Assembly (NCBI RefSeq): GCF_963675065.1
Contig: NZ_OY775905.1
Coordinates: 1,252,501 to 1,316,500 of the forward strand
DNA: 64,000 bases
Source of the DNA: an uncultured Draconibacterium sp.
GTDB taxonomy: Bacteria > Bacteroidota > Bacteroidia > Bacteroidales > Prolixibacteraceae
Direction: 5' to 3'
Under the pieces are notes generated by a model. That model had not been told where the DNA came from, made no database searches, and worked only from the letters and a program-made list of their open reading frames with translations. Each line of letters begins with the position of its first letter. The first letter of the stretch is position 1. Made by a program: the position numbers and the translations under genes. This document shows, in pieces, positions 18,356-27,359 of this stretch.

Positions 18356-19684
18356 ATGCTTAAATCATTTAACAAACAAAAACGAAACTGGCATTTGCTG
18401 GCACTTCTAATTCTTATTACTCCTTTTAACGGGTGCAGCAAAGAGACAACAGATGCAGGCTTCATTGCCGATTTTTCGCATTCATTTATTGATGACAACA
18501 ACGTTCGATTCACCAACGAAACCGAAGGAGAATACTGGCGAATGGAATGGGATTTTGGCAATGGAATTACGGAAACCACCATTTCGAAAACAGAAGAAAT
18601 TACAACTTACTATCCTGAAGCCGGCGATTATGAAGTTACGCTGCAGGTAACAAATACTGACGACGAGGTTAAATCGGTTTCCAAAGTGGTAAAGATTGCA
18701 CACACTGATTTTGCCGTTGATTTTTCTACAAATATCAATACTCAAAATCCGAACTATGTTCACCTACAAAATACAAGCATCGGCGATTTCGATTCGTTTA
18801 AATGGAAATTCAGAAATAAAATTATTGAAGACGAGAATACCACGCAGGCCTATTTCCCATATGCTGGAACTTATGCTGTGGAATTAGTGGGAACAAAAGA
18901 CGGTGAGACTTTCACCTCTAAACAAAACATTTCAATTGCTGCCAACGACTCTGAATACTTCTCGAAATTAGAATTGGTTTGGGAAGATAATTTTGATGGA
19001 AACGCAGTAAATACCGACAACTGGACATTTGAAACCGGCTCGGGCGGCTGGGGAAACAACGAATTGCAAAATTACACCGCCGGCAACAATGCAACGGTTC
19101 AGGATGGAATCCTTACCATTACTGCCGAAAAAGTAAACGACAATAAAGTTCCCGGGTCTTACACTTCAACCCGCATTATTACCAGCGGCAAACAAGAATT
19201 CACTTACGGACGAATGGAAATACGTGCCAAACTGCCTTCGGGAACAGGAATCTGGCCGGCAATCTGGATGCTGGGTGCCAACATTGGCAGTGCTGGCTGG
19301 CCCGCCTGTGGCGAAATTGATATTATGGAATACGTGGGATACCAACCTAACACCGTGCATGCAACGGTGCATACTTCGGCAGGTTCCGGAGGAGATGGAA
19401 GCGGAAGCAGCAAAACGCTCAATACGGCCGAAGAAGAATTTCATGTTTACGGAGTATTTTGGACCGAAAAGGAAATGGTTTTCTATACCGATTCACCTGA
19501 AAATGTGACTCATCGATATGCACCTTCAAATAAAACCAGCGACAACTGGCCGTTCGACAAACCACAGTTTTTTATCCTGAATGTGGCTGTTGGTGGTAAC
19601 TGGGGAGGTGCCCAGGGAATCGACAACTCCATCTTCCCTCAATCAATGGAGGTGGATTACGTGCGCGTTTATCAGGAAATGTAG
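18356..19684 (+). CDS. PKD-containing GH16 laminarinase-type endo-beta-glucanase lipoprotein
   Basis: A 442-residue lipoprotein (lipobox near FNGC, about residue 27). Two PKD-like domains (about 35-115 and 120-200; MEWDFGNGITETT and YYPEAGDYEVTLQV) are followed by a GH16 catalytic domain (about 205-442). The active-site motif is GEIDIMEYVG, giving Glu320 as nucleophile, Asp322 and Glu325 as acid/base, and the domain ends in MEVDYVRVYQE. GH16 enzymes with the ExDxxE motif and this C-terminus are mostly endo-1,3(4)-beta-glucanases (laminarinases). It lies downstream of a terminator hairpin and 17 bases before the GH3 gene. It would cut surface-bound beta-1,3-glucan into pieces for SusC/SusD. 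Confidence 0.92.
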   Translation: MLKSFNKQKRNWHLLALLILITPFNGCSKETTDAGFIADFSHSFIDDNNVRFTNETEGEYWRMEWDFGNGITETTISKTEEITTYYPEAGDYEVTLQVTNTDDEVKSVSKVVKIAHTDFAVDFSTNINTQNPNYVHLQNTSIGDFDSFKWKFRNKIIEDENTTQAYFPYAGTYAVELVGTKDGETFTSKQNISIAANDSEYFSKLELVWEDNFDGNAVNTDNWTFETGSGGWGNNELQNYTAGNNATVQDGILTITAEKVNDNKVPGSYTSTRIITSGKQEFTYGRMEIRAKLPSGTGIWPAIWMLGANIGSAGWPACGEIDIMEYVGYQPNTVHATVHTSAGSGGDGSGSSKTLNTAEEEFHVYGVFWTEKEMVFYTDSPENVTHRYAPSNKTSDNWPFDKPQFFILNVAVGGNWGGAQGIDNSIFPQSMEVDYVRVYQEM

Positions 19685-19701
19685 AACAAAAACTAACTAT
19701 A

Positions 19702-21942
19702 ATGAAGATTAGAGCTTTAACATTGATTATTGGAACCTGGCTAGCAACAGGTTGTACAACAACATTAACCGACAATCCCGATCCGGTAGAACAAAAAATT
19801 AACAGCCTGTTAAGTGAGATGACACTGGATGAAAAGATAGGCCAGATGCAACAGGTTAACGACGGTTTCTTTGGCGACGAAGAAGCAACAAAACAAGCCA
19901 TTAGAGACGGCAAAGTTGGCTCATTTTTGAACACAACTGGAGCCGACCGGGTTGCAGAATTCCAGCGTGTTGCATTGGAAGAAAGTGAACATGGAATTCC
20001 TCTGCTTTTTGGGCGCGATGTAATTCACGGATATCGCACTATTTTCCCTATTCCCCTGGGAATGGCATCCTCGTGGGAGCCCGAACTGGCTGAAAAGGCG
20101 ATGCGTATTTCAGCTATCGAAGCCTCATCGATGGGAATTAACTGGACATTTGCACCAATGATGGATGTTACCTGGGATCCGCGTTGGGGCCGAATTGCTG
20201 AAAGTTGCGGTGAAGATCCACTGCTTACTTCAGAATTTGCAGCTGCCATGGTAAGAGGATTTCAGGGCGACCTAAGTGATCCAACAGCAGTAGCAGCCTG
20301 CGCCAAACACTTTGTTGGTTACGGAATGTCGGAAGCCGGCCGTGATTATAATACCACATACATTCCGGAGCCGCTGCTCAGAAACGTACACCTTCGCCCA
20401 TTTAAAGCTGCAGCCGATGCCGGAGCATTAACCTTTATGTCGGCATTTAACGACTTAAACGGGGTACCAACATCTGGAAATGAATTCACCCTAAAGCAAA
20501 TTTTGCGCAACGAATGGAACTACAAAGGAATGGTGGTTAGCGACTGGGGATCGATTGAAGAAATGATCAACCATGGTTTTGCTGCCGATAAAAAACAAGC
20601 CGCTGAAATTGCCGCCAAAGCCGGTGTCGATATGGAAATGGCAACAACCTGTTACGCCGATAATTTAAAAACCTTGATTAAAGAGGGCGTGATCACTGAA
20701 GATATGATCGATACTTATGTTGGCAATATTTTGCGTGTAAAGTTTAAACTGGGACTGTTCGATAAACCATACGACAATCACGTTTCAACCGATACCATTT
20801 TGGCTCCAAGCCATTTGACAGTATCGCGCGAAGCAGCACGAAAAAGTATGGTTTTGCTGAAAAACGACAATAACACCTTGCCCATTTCAAAAAATATTCA
20901 TTCCCTGGCAGTAGTCGGACCGCTTGCCGATGCCGCACGCGATCAGTTGGGAACCTGGATTTTCGACGGACAAGGCGAAGACTCAACAACGCCCAAACAA
21001 GCTTTTGGCGAAATTCTTGGCTCGAGAATGAATTTTGTATCCGGATTGGAATACAGCCGCGATAAATCGACAAAAGGATTTGCAGAAGCCGTTGCTACCG
21101 CCAAACGTTCTGATGCTATTTTATTCTTTGCCGGCGAAGAGTCAATTCTTTCGGGCGAAGCAAATGCTCGTGGAATTATTGATCTTCCGGGTGTTCAAAC
21201 CGAACTGATTACCGAATTGAGAAAAACAGGCAAACCGCTTATTTTGGTGGTAATGGCCGGAAGACCGTTGGGAATTGGTGCCGAAATGGAAATGGCCGAT
21301 GCCGTACTTTATGCCTGGCATCCGGGAACAATGGCCGGGCCTGCACTAGCCGACCTGATTTTTGGCGACTATTCTCCGTCAGGGAAATTACCTGTAACCT
21401 TTGTAAAAGGTGCCGGACAAATTCCGTTTTACTATTATCGTAAAAACACCGGCCGCCCTGCAACCGAAGATGATGTTACCTACATTGACGACATTCCGCG
21501 CAATTCAAAACAACTATCACTCGGTTTTAAATCCATGCATATTGATTATGGAGTTACTCCTCTCCTGCCCTTTGGATTTGGATTGAGTTACACCGAGTTT
21601 GAATACGAAAATCTAAAACTGTCGTCGAACGAAATGGCAACAAATGGATCAATTACCGTTTCGGCCGATATTAAAAACATAGGCAACTACGAAACTGAAG
21701 AGATTGTGCAGCTATACGTACACGACAAAGTGGGTAGTATTACCCGACCTATTAAAGAGTTAAAAGGTTTTGAGAAGATTAACCTCAAACCGGGCGATGT
21801 AAAAACAGTAAGCTTTGAGCTAAAAGCTGAAGACTTACAGTTTTTTAACGGAGACGATTATGTAATCGAGCCCGGAGATTTTGAAGTTTGGATTGGTCCG
21901 AATTCGGATGAAGGACTAAAGGGAGCATTTGTGTTAAAATAA
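19702..21942 (+). CDS. bglX: GH3 beta-glucosidase (BglX-like)
   Basis: A 746-residue GH3 enzyme with a lipoprotein-type N-terminus (LATGC, about residue 18), suggesting a periplasmic or membrane-anchored location. The N-terminal TIM barrel runs from MTLDEKIGQMQQVN and contains KHFVGYG and the nucleophile motif MVVSDWGS with Asp281. The second alpha/beta domain (about 390-590) contains LPFGFGLSY, and a C-terminal fibronectin III-like domain ends the protein. GH3 enzymes of this length release glucose from the non-reducing ends of beta-linked gluco-oligosaccharides. It follows the GH16 gene closely and would finish degradation of the glucan imported by PUL2. Confidence 0.93.
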   Translation: MKIRALTLIIGTWLATGCTTTLTDNPDPVEQKINSLLSEMTLDEKIGQMQQVNDGFFGDEEATKQAIRDGKVGSFLNTTGADRVAEFQRVALEESEHGIPLLFGRDVIHGYRTIFPIPLGMASSWEPELAEKAMRISAIEASSMGINWTFAPMMDVTWDPRWGRIAESCGEDPLLTSEFAAAMVRGFQGDLSDPTAVAACAKHFVGYGMSEAGRDYNTTYIPEPLLRNVHLRPFKAAADAGALTFMSAFNDLNGVPTSGNEFTLKQILRNEWNYKGMVVSDWGSIEEMINHGFAADKKQAAEIAAKAGVDMEMATTCYADNLKTLIKEGVITEDMIDTYVGNILRVKFKLGLFDKPYDNHVSTDTILAPSHLTVSREAARKSMVLLKNDNNTLPISKNIHSLAVVGPLADAARDQLGTWIFDGQGEDSTTPKQAFGEILGSRMNFVSGLEYSRDKSTKGFAEAVATAKRSDAILFFAGEESILSGEANARGIIDLPGVQTELITELRKTGKPLILVVMAGRPLGIGAEMEMADAVLYAWHPGTMAGPALADLIFGDYSPSGKLPVTFVKGAGQIPFYYYRKNTGRPATEDDVTYIDDIPRNSKQLSLGFKSMHIDYGVTPLLPFGFGLSYTEFEYENLKLSSNEMATNGSITVSADIKNIGNYETEEIVQLYVHDKVGSITRPIKELKGFEKINLKPGDVKTVSFELKAEDLQFFNGDDYVIEPGDFEVWIGPNSDEGLKGAFVLK

Positions 21943-22017
21943 TTGTGTTTTAAAACGCCATTTGAAGAATTATATATTGCTAAAAGAAGAGATTATTCAT
22001 AGTTGGTTTATCCAGCA

Positions 22018-22053
22018 AAAAAAGGGGAAACACGAATGTGTTTCCCCTTTTTT
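22018..22053 (+). terminator. Intrinsic terminator after PUL2
   Basis: A 16-bp perfect stem (A-rich arm with GGGGAAACAC, loop GAAT, mirrored GTGTTTCCCC) ending in six T residues. It closes the GH16-GH3 transcript 75 bases after the GH3 stop. Confidence 0.88.
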
Positions 22054-22177
22054 ATGCCTGTTATGGTACATGCACAAAATTTTTAGTATTGAATAAATGT
22101 GTAATCTTATTTTTCGGCAAAGAAATAATTTCAGCCCCACAAGCAATTGACATAAAAAACATTAGGCGCAATAAATG

Positions 22178-22210
22178 TTGGTGGTTTATTAAACAATTTA
22201 TTTAAATTTG
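22178..22210 (+). promoter_or_regulatory. Putative housekeeping promoter of the ECF sigma gene
   Basis: TTG at 22178-22180 and TAAATTTG at 22203-22210 fit the Bacteroidota -33/-7 pattern (TTG ... TAnnTTTG) with a 22-base spacer. It lies 21 bases before the sigma factor ATG, so the leader would be very short. Confidence 0.45.
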
Positions 22211-22231
22211 TTTTGAAACCTAGATGAATGA

Positions 22232-22813
22232 ATGTCCGAAATAATAGACCTACATAAAATTTTATCGGCACTGGCGCAAGACGATGAAGCTTCTTTAGAA
22301 AAGCTTTTCAACTATTATTATCCGAGGTTGTTCAATTTCTCAAAATCTATTTTAAAGCTGGAAGACGGTATTGACGATATTTTGCAGGAGGTTTTTGTGA
22401 AGATCTGGAAAAACCGTAAAAACATAAATTCTGCAGCTACTTTCAATTCGTATATTTTTATCATCACCCGAAATCTTTTGTTAAACGAACTAAGGAGGCA
22501 GCTAAGCTTTCAAAATACGAAAGAAGAAGTTAAACGACTTTCGTTGGCAAACGAATACTCTTTATCCGAGCAAATCGACTACCAGGAACTGAAAGAAAAA
22601 ATTGATGCTTTCGTAGAAGAACTTCCTGACCGTCAGAAGGAGGTTTTTTTACTAAGTCGTAGTGAGGGACTGTCGCATAAAGAAATAGCGGAAAAACTTG
22701 GAATTAAGCCTAAAACTGTAGAATACCACATTACATTGGCAGTCAGGTGTCTGAAGGAGAAAATCACAGGTATTGGAATACTCTCGTTGCTCTATTTCTA
22801 TCTTTTTTTCTAG
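22232..22813 (+). CDS. ECF-type RNA polymerase sigma factor (PUL3)
   Basis: A 193-residue sigma-70 family protein of the Bacteroidota ECF group paired with FecR-like anti-sigma factors. Region 2 is visible as LFNYYYPRLFNFSKSILK then DILQEVFVKIWKN (about 25-65), and region 4 as LPDRQKEVFLLSRSEGLSHK followed by the HTH EIAEKLGIKPKTVEYHI (about 130-175). It is followed 64 bases later by the FecR gene and then by an STN-domain SusC, so signal passes from transporter to anti-sigma factor to this sigma factor. It presumably switches on the PUL3 genes when their glycan is present. Confidence 0.93.
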   Translation: MSEIIDLHKILSALAQDDEASLEKLFNYYYPRLFNFSKSILKLEDGIDDILQEVFVKIWKNRKNINSAATFNSYIFIITRNLLLNELRRQLSFQNTKEEVKRLSLANEYSLSEQIDYQELKEKIDAFVEELPDRQKEVFLLSRSEGLSHKEIAEKLGIKPKTVEYHITLAVRCLKEKITGIGILSLLYFYLFF

Positions 22814-22877
22814 AATTATCTGATTTCTCACTGGGGATATCTCTTTTTGCTGTGTACTTAATAATAGAAGACACAAA

Positions 22878-23855
22878 ATGAACAGATTATTCAATAAGTA
22901 CTACCGATCATTGCTGAATCCCGATGAGTTTTCAGAAGTATCAGAGTTTTTTTCGGAAGCAAAAAACGAGACGCGCATTTTTAACATGATGAAGCCATTT
23001 TGGGAAGAAGAACTAACAAAGTCTCTTGATTCAAAACGTTCGAATTCCGACTTGTATTCCAAAATTAAAGAATTTGTATTGCTCGATAAGCAAAAACGGC
23101 TTGGCAGAAAAATCAAATTTTATACATGGAGCCTGCGTATAGCAGCTGTCTTTATCATTGGATTGTTGTTAAGTACTGTTTTTCTGTTTCAGGAATCGCG
23201 GGTACAATATTCCGATCAAATACAAACAATTACAACTCCGTACGGAGCAAAAATGAATTATACCTTACCTGATGGTTCAATAGTCTGGTTAAACTCCGCG
23301 TCAACATTTTCATATGCTGCAAAGTTTGGGAAAACACGATCGGTAACTTTGGTCGGAGAAGCTTTTTTTGAGGTAGAAAAAGATTCGAAACCATTTATTG
23401 TGGCAACCAATCACGGCACGGTGGAAGTGAAGGGAACTTCATTTAATGTTAAAGCTTATGCCGACGATAACGACTTTGAAACAACACTGGAGGAGGGATC
23501 AGTTGTTTTTAAGGTAAAAAACGCTGGTAATGAAGTTACCCTTAAACCCGGAGAGCAAGTGAGCAAAACAGAATCAGGGTATACGGTAAAAAAAGTTGAA
23601 ACAAAATATTTCACCTCGTGGAAAGAAGGGAAGTTACTATTTAACCGCGAGCCTTTCCCAAGTTTCATTAAAAAGCTCGAACGATGGTACAACGTAAAAA
23701 TCGAGTATTCAGATCCGAAACTTAACGATTTATGGTACACCGGAACAATAGAAATGGAAAGCATTAGCGAAGTAATGGAAATGATCAGTAAAGCTGCACC
23801 TGTTTCTTATCACTTTAATAATAAAACACGCGTATTCACAATAAAAGCAAAATAA
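22878..23855 (+). CDS. FecR-family anti-sigma factor (PUL3)
   Basis: A 325-residue inner-membrane protein. A cytoplasmic N-terminal part (about 1-80) should bind the sigma factor, and one membrane helix (about 83-105, LRIAAVFIIGLLLSTVFLF) leads to a periplasmic FecR domain (about 115-215, with TPYGAKMNYTLPDGSIVWLN and FEVEKDSKPFIVAT). The C-terminal DUF4974-type domain is about 255-325 (FNREPFPSFIKKLERWYNV onward). The DUF4974 region contacts the STN domain of the partner SusC. Gene order sigma-FecR-SusC is the standard arrangement for this signalling system. Confidence 0.93.
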   Translation: MNRLFNKYYRSLLNPDEFSEVSEFFSEAKNETRIFNMMKPFWEEELTKSLDSKRSNSDLYSKIKEFVLLDKQKRLGRKIKFYTWSLRIAAVFIIGLLLSTVFLFQESRVQYSDQIQTITTPYGAKMNYTLPDGSIVWLNSASTFSYAAKFGKTRSVTLVGEAFFEVEKDSKPFIVATNHGTVEVKGTSFNVKAYADDNDFETTLEEGSVVFKVKNAGNEVTLKPGEQVSKTESGYTVKKVETKYFTSWKEGKLLFNREPFPSFIKKLERWYNVKIEYSDPKLNDLWYTGTIEMESISEVMEMISKAAPVSYHFNNKTRVFTIKAK

Positions 23856-23893
23856 AACAAACGAAATAGAATTGCCTATGATATAAACGTAAT

Positions 23894-23949
23894 GCCTGCT
23901 CAGCTACCAGGCAAAAAAAAGAAGCAAGAACTCGTCCTTCCTGCTTCTT
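23894..23949 (+). promoter_or_regulatory. Double hairpin ahead of the STN-SusC gene
   Basis: Two inverted repeats lie in the 144-base gap between fecR and susC. The first is GCCTG...CAGGC (23894-23912) followed by eight A residues. The second is a 12-bp stem with one mismatch (AAGAAGCAAGAA / TTCCTGCTTCTT, 23919-23949). The second could end the sigma-fecR transcript or mark the leader of susC. No good T run follows, so terminator activity is uncertain. Confidence 0.45.
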
Positions 23950-23999
23950 AAAAGTGGTTGAAAAATAATTGAGTTACTTATTCAAACCAATTCAAAATT

Positions 24000-26900
24000 A
24001 TGGAAAAAAATCTAACTATCCATGGACTAAGTCCGTGTGTTTTGAAAATGCTTAAAGTTATGAAACTAACGATCTTTTTGTTGCTGACAACCTTTATCGG
24101 AGTATTTGCTTCTGAGTCGTACTCCCAAACAGCAAGATTGTCATTGAAAGCAGACCAAATTTCACTAGAAAACTTCCTTATTAAAATTGAGGAACAAAGC
24201 GAGTTCCGCTTTTTCTACACCGGCGAAATCGACGTTGAAAGAAAAGTTTCCGGCGAATTCAGAAACAAAAGAATTATGGATGTATTGGATGCAATATCCG
24301 AAGAAGCCGGCATAAGATACGAAGTAATGGGGCGCCAGATCATTCTTTCTCCTGAGTATTCAGAAATGGTGATTCGAAGCATCCAGCAGCAGAGACAGAT
24401 TTCGGGGAAGGTTACTGACTCTGGTGGGAATCCTTTGCCAGGTGTAACAATTATTATAAAAGGTACAACAAACGGAACCATTAGTAATGCTGACGGAACT
24501 TTTGAGATACAAAACATTCCGGAGAATGCAACCCTTACTTTTTCATTTGTAGGAATGAAAACTCAGGAGATTCAAGTTAGCGGACAAAGTGAAATTAATG
24601 TTTCATTGATCGAGGAATCGATTGGAATTGATGAAGTTGTGGCAATAGGATATGGGTCAATAAAGAAAAGTGATCTTACCGGAGCGTTATCTCAGGTAAA
24701 GTCAGATGAAATTGCAGCTTATCCTTCTATTGATATGGTGCAGGCTTTGCAAGGAAGAACGTCGGGTGTTCAAATACAGTCGAACAATGGAGAGCCAGGA
24801 TCATCGTATAAAGTACGAATTAGGGGGGCAACTTCTATAAATTCTTCTTCTGATCCCTTGTACGTGGTAGATGGTTTCCCTGGTGGATATGCTCCTCCAG
24901 CAGAAGACATTGAATCTATTGAGATTTTGAAAGACGCATCTGCTACAGCAATTTATGGTTCGCGTGGAGCTAATGGGGTAATCCTGATAACAACCAAACG
25001 CGGAAAGACAGGGAAAGCTATAGTTGAGCTAAATTCATCCTATTCTTTTCAAACTGCAATAAACAAATTAGATTTACTCAATAAAGACCAGTTTACAGAT
25101 TATATTACAGAGATATCACCAACTGCACTTGATGGACAATTGATAGGGCCGGGAACAGACTGGCAGGATGAAATCTTTAGAAATGGAGGAGTTCAAAATT
25201 ATCAATTATCTTTTAAGGGAGGAAGTGAGCAATTAAAATATTACATCTCCGGAATAGTTTATGATCACAAGGGTATTGTCCTTAATTCAAATCACAAAAG
25301 GTATTCAGTTACTAGTAATTTCGATCTTAATATTTCTGAAAAGTTTCGTTTGGGTGCTAATTTCTTTCTTTCAAGAACTCAACACGACGGTATTAGAACC
25401 CAGGAAAATGGAGGTTCAACAGGTGTTGTAACTGCTGCTTTCCAGATGGAGCCAACCCTACCTGTTTATGATGACAATGGAGATTATACCATTTCGTTTT
25501 TAGGAGATCCAAATGATAATCCGGTAGCCTTGGCAGAAGAATTAAAATCGCAATATGTTAACGACATTATGCAAGCCAACTTTTTTGGGGAGTATGATTT
25601 GTTAAAAGATTTGAAACTAAAAGTCGTACTGGGCGCAACAACCGGAAATAATAGAAGTGGTGGTTATACTTCTACTTCACTAATATCAGGTAATGCTATT
25701 GGTGGAGCTGCTAATTTAGATGGATCGAAGTCAACAAACCTGATAAATGAAAATTATTTAACCTACACGAAGAGTTTTGGAGAACACGATATAACTGCAA
25801 TGGGTGGTTATTCCTATCAGTCAGCCAGACGCGAATATTGGGGTGCTGCTTCAACAACCTTTTTATCAGATGCATTTTTATGGTGGGATTTGGATGGAGG
25901 CTCAGTTTACAAAGGTCCATATTCAGGAATAACAGAGTCTGAGCTTGCTTCTTATTACGGACGAATAAATTACAAACTAGCAGATAAATATTTGATTACC
26001 TTAAATGCGCGTTACGACGGATCTTCTCGTTTTGCTAAAAATAACAAATGGGCTTTTTTCCCTTCCGGTGCTATTGCATGGAACGTTGCTGAAGAATCAT
26101 TTATGGATGATATTCCTGAAGTTAGCCAGTTAAAATTAAGAGCTAGTTATGGGGTAACCGGAAATCAGGCAATTGCAGAGTATCGCTCATTGGCACGTTT
26201 AAGTACAGTTCATTCGGTACAGGGTGGGCAAATTGTTAATGCGGTGAGGCCAAGTTCGGTTGCCAATAATAATCTAACCTGGGAAAGTACTGCACAAACC
26301 GATATTGGCTTCGATTTAGGTTTGTTTAATCAACGTGTTATGTTGGTGGCCGACTATTATTATAAAAAGACTACAGATTTATTATTTAATCTGCCGCTTC
26401 CTGAATACTCCGGTTATACAACCATGTTGAAGAATATTGGTAGTTTAGAAAATAAAGGTTTTGAATTTACATTATCGACTGTCAATTTTGACAATAAATT
26501 TAAGTGGACAAGTGACCTGAATTTTTCTATTAACAGAAACAAAGTTCTTGACCTTCCTGATGGAAATGATATATTTTACCGGGTTATGCCAGCACATATG
26601 GTTGGTATTACTAACACTAATGTTCTAAGAGAAGGAGAAGCTGTTGGTGTATTTTATGGATATATTTATGATGGTGTCTATCAGGAGAATGAAGATATAT
26701 TGCCGGGAAATTTCGACCAATATGCTGGTGGCGAGAAATACAAAGATGTTGATGGAACACGTGATGAAGAAGGAAATCTTACCGGAGAACCTGATGGTGA
26801 AATCACTTCCGATGACAGAACAATTATGGGAGATCCTAACCCGGATTTTATATGGGGTCTTACCAATAATTTCGAATATAAGGGTTTCGACCTTAATATC

Positions 26901-27329
26901 TTCATCCAGGGTTCGCAAGGGAACGACATGTTTAGCTATACCCTTATGGAATTGGAAACACTTAGGGGATATAACAATTCTACAACAAGAGCTCTTAATA
27001 GGTGGACACCAACCAATACAGATACAGATGTGCCTGTTGCAAGTTCAGCCCGAGGCTATCATTCTTCATCCCGTTGGGTTTACGATGGAAGCTATGTGCG
27101 CTTAAAAAACATCGCGTTGGGTTACAGCTTACCAAAATCATGGATAACCCCTTTGGGCTTAAGTCATGTGAAACTATACGTAAGTGGGCAGAACTTATTA
27201 ACCTTAACAAAATATCGTGGGTACGATCCTGAGGTAAATTACAACGGGTCTAACATTAGTGCCGGGTTCGATTATGGAAGTTATCCAAGTGCTAAATCAT
27301 ACACATTTGGGCTTAAAGTTATTTTCTAA
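24000..27329 (+). CDS. susC: SusC-type transporter with N-terminal STN signalling domain (PUL3)
   Basis: A 1109-residue TonB-dependent transporter. After the signal peptide (ending SESYSQ, about residue 43) comes an STN domain (about 45-115, LSLKADQISLENFLIKIEEQ and the following block), which contacts the FecR anti-sigma factor. Next are a CarboxypepD_reg-like domain (ISGKVTDSGGNPLPGVTI, about 135-210), DEVVAIGYG, the plug (LYVVDGFPGG, AIYGSRGANGVILITTKRG) and a barrel ending TFGLKVIF. It therefore acts both as oligosaccharide importer and signal receiver for the ECF sigma/FecR pair just upstream. The gene is more AT-rich than PUL1 and PUL2. Its cargo is unknown; see the neighbouring lyase and esterases. 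Confidence 0.95.
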   Translation: MEKNLTIHGLSPCVLKMLKVMKLTIFLLLTTFIGVFASESYSQTARLSLKADQISLENFLIKIEEQSEFRFFYTGEIDVERKVSGEFRNKRIMDVLDAISEEAGIRYEVMGRQIILSPEYSEMVIRSIQQQRQISGKVTDSGGNPLPGVTIIIKGTTNGTISNADGTFEIQNIPENATLTFSFVGMKTQEIQVSGQSEINVSLIEESIGIDEVVAIGYGSIKKSDLTGALSQVKSDEIAAYPSIDMVQALQGRTSGVQIQSNNGEPGSSYKVRIRGATSINSSSDPLYVVDGFPGGYAPPAEDIESIEILKDASATAIYGSRGANGVILITTKRGKTGKAIVELNSSYSFQTAINKLDLLNKDQFTDYITEISPTALDGQLIGPGTDWQDEIFRNGGVQNYQLSFKGGSEQLKYYISGIVYDHKGIVLNSNHKRYSVTSNFDLNISEKFRLGANFFLSRTQHDGIRTQENGGSTGVVTAAFQMEPTLPVYDDNGDYTISFLGDPNDNPVALAEELKSQYVNDIMQANFFGEYDLLKDLKLKVVLGATTGNNRSGGYTSTSLISGNAIGGAANLDGSKSTNLINENYLTYTKSFGEHDITAMGGYSYQSARREYWGAASTTFLSDAFLWWDLDGGSVYKGPYSGITESELASYYGRINYKLADKYLITLNARYDGSSRFAKNNKWAFFPSGAIAWNVAEESFMDDIPEVSQLKLRASYGVTGNQAIAEYRSLARLSTVHSVQGGQIVNAVRPSSVANNNLTWESTAQTDIGFDLGLFNQRVMLVADYYYKKTTDLLFNLPLPEYSGYTTMLKNIGSLENKGFEFTLSTVNFDNKFKWTSDLNFSINRNKVLDLPDGNDIFYRVMPAHMVGITNTNVLREGEAVGVFYGYIYDGVYQENEDILPGNFDQYAGGEKYKDVDGTRDEEGNLTGEPDGEITSDDRTIMGDPNPDFIWGLTNNFEYKGFDLNIFIQGSQGNDMFSYTLMELETLRGYNNSTTRALNRWTPTNTDTDVPVASSARGYHSSSRWVYDGSYVRLKNIALGYSLPKSWITPLGLSHVKLYVSGQNLLTLTKYRGYDPEVNYNGSNISAGFDYGSYPSAKSYTFGLKVIF

Positions 27330-27359
27330 TCCATCATGAATAATCTTAAATTAACAAAA

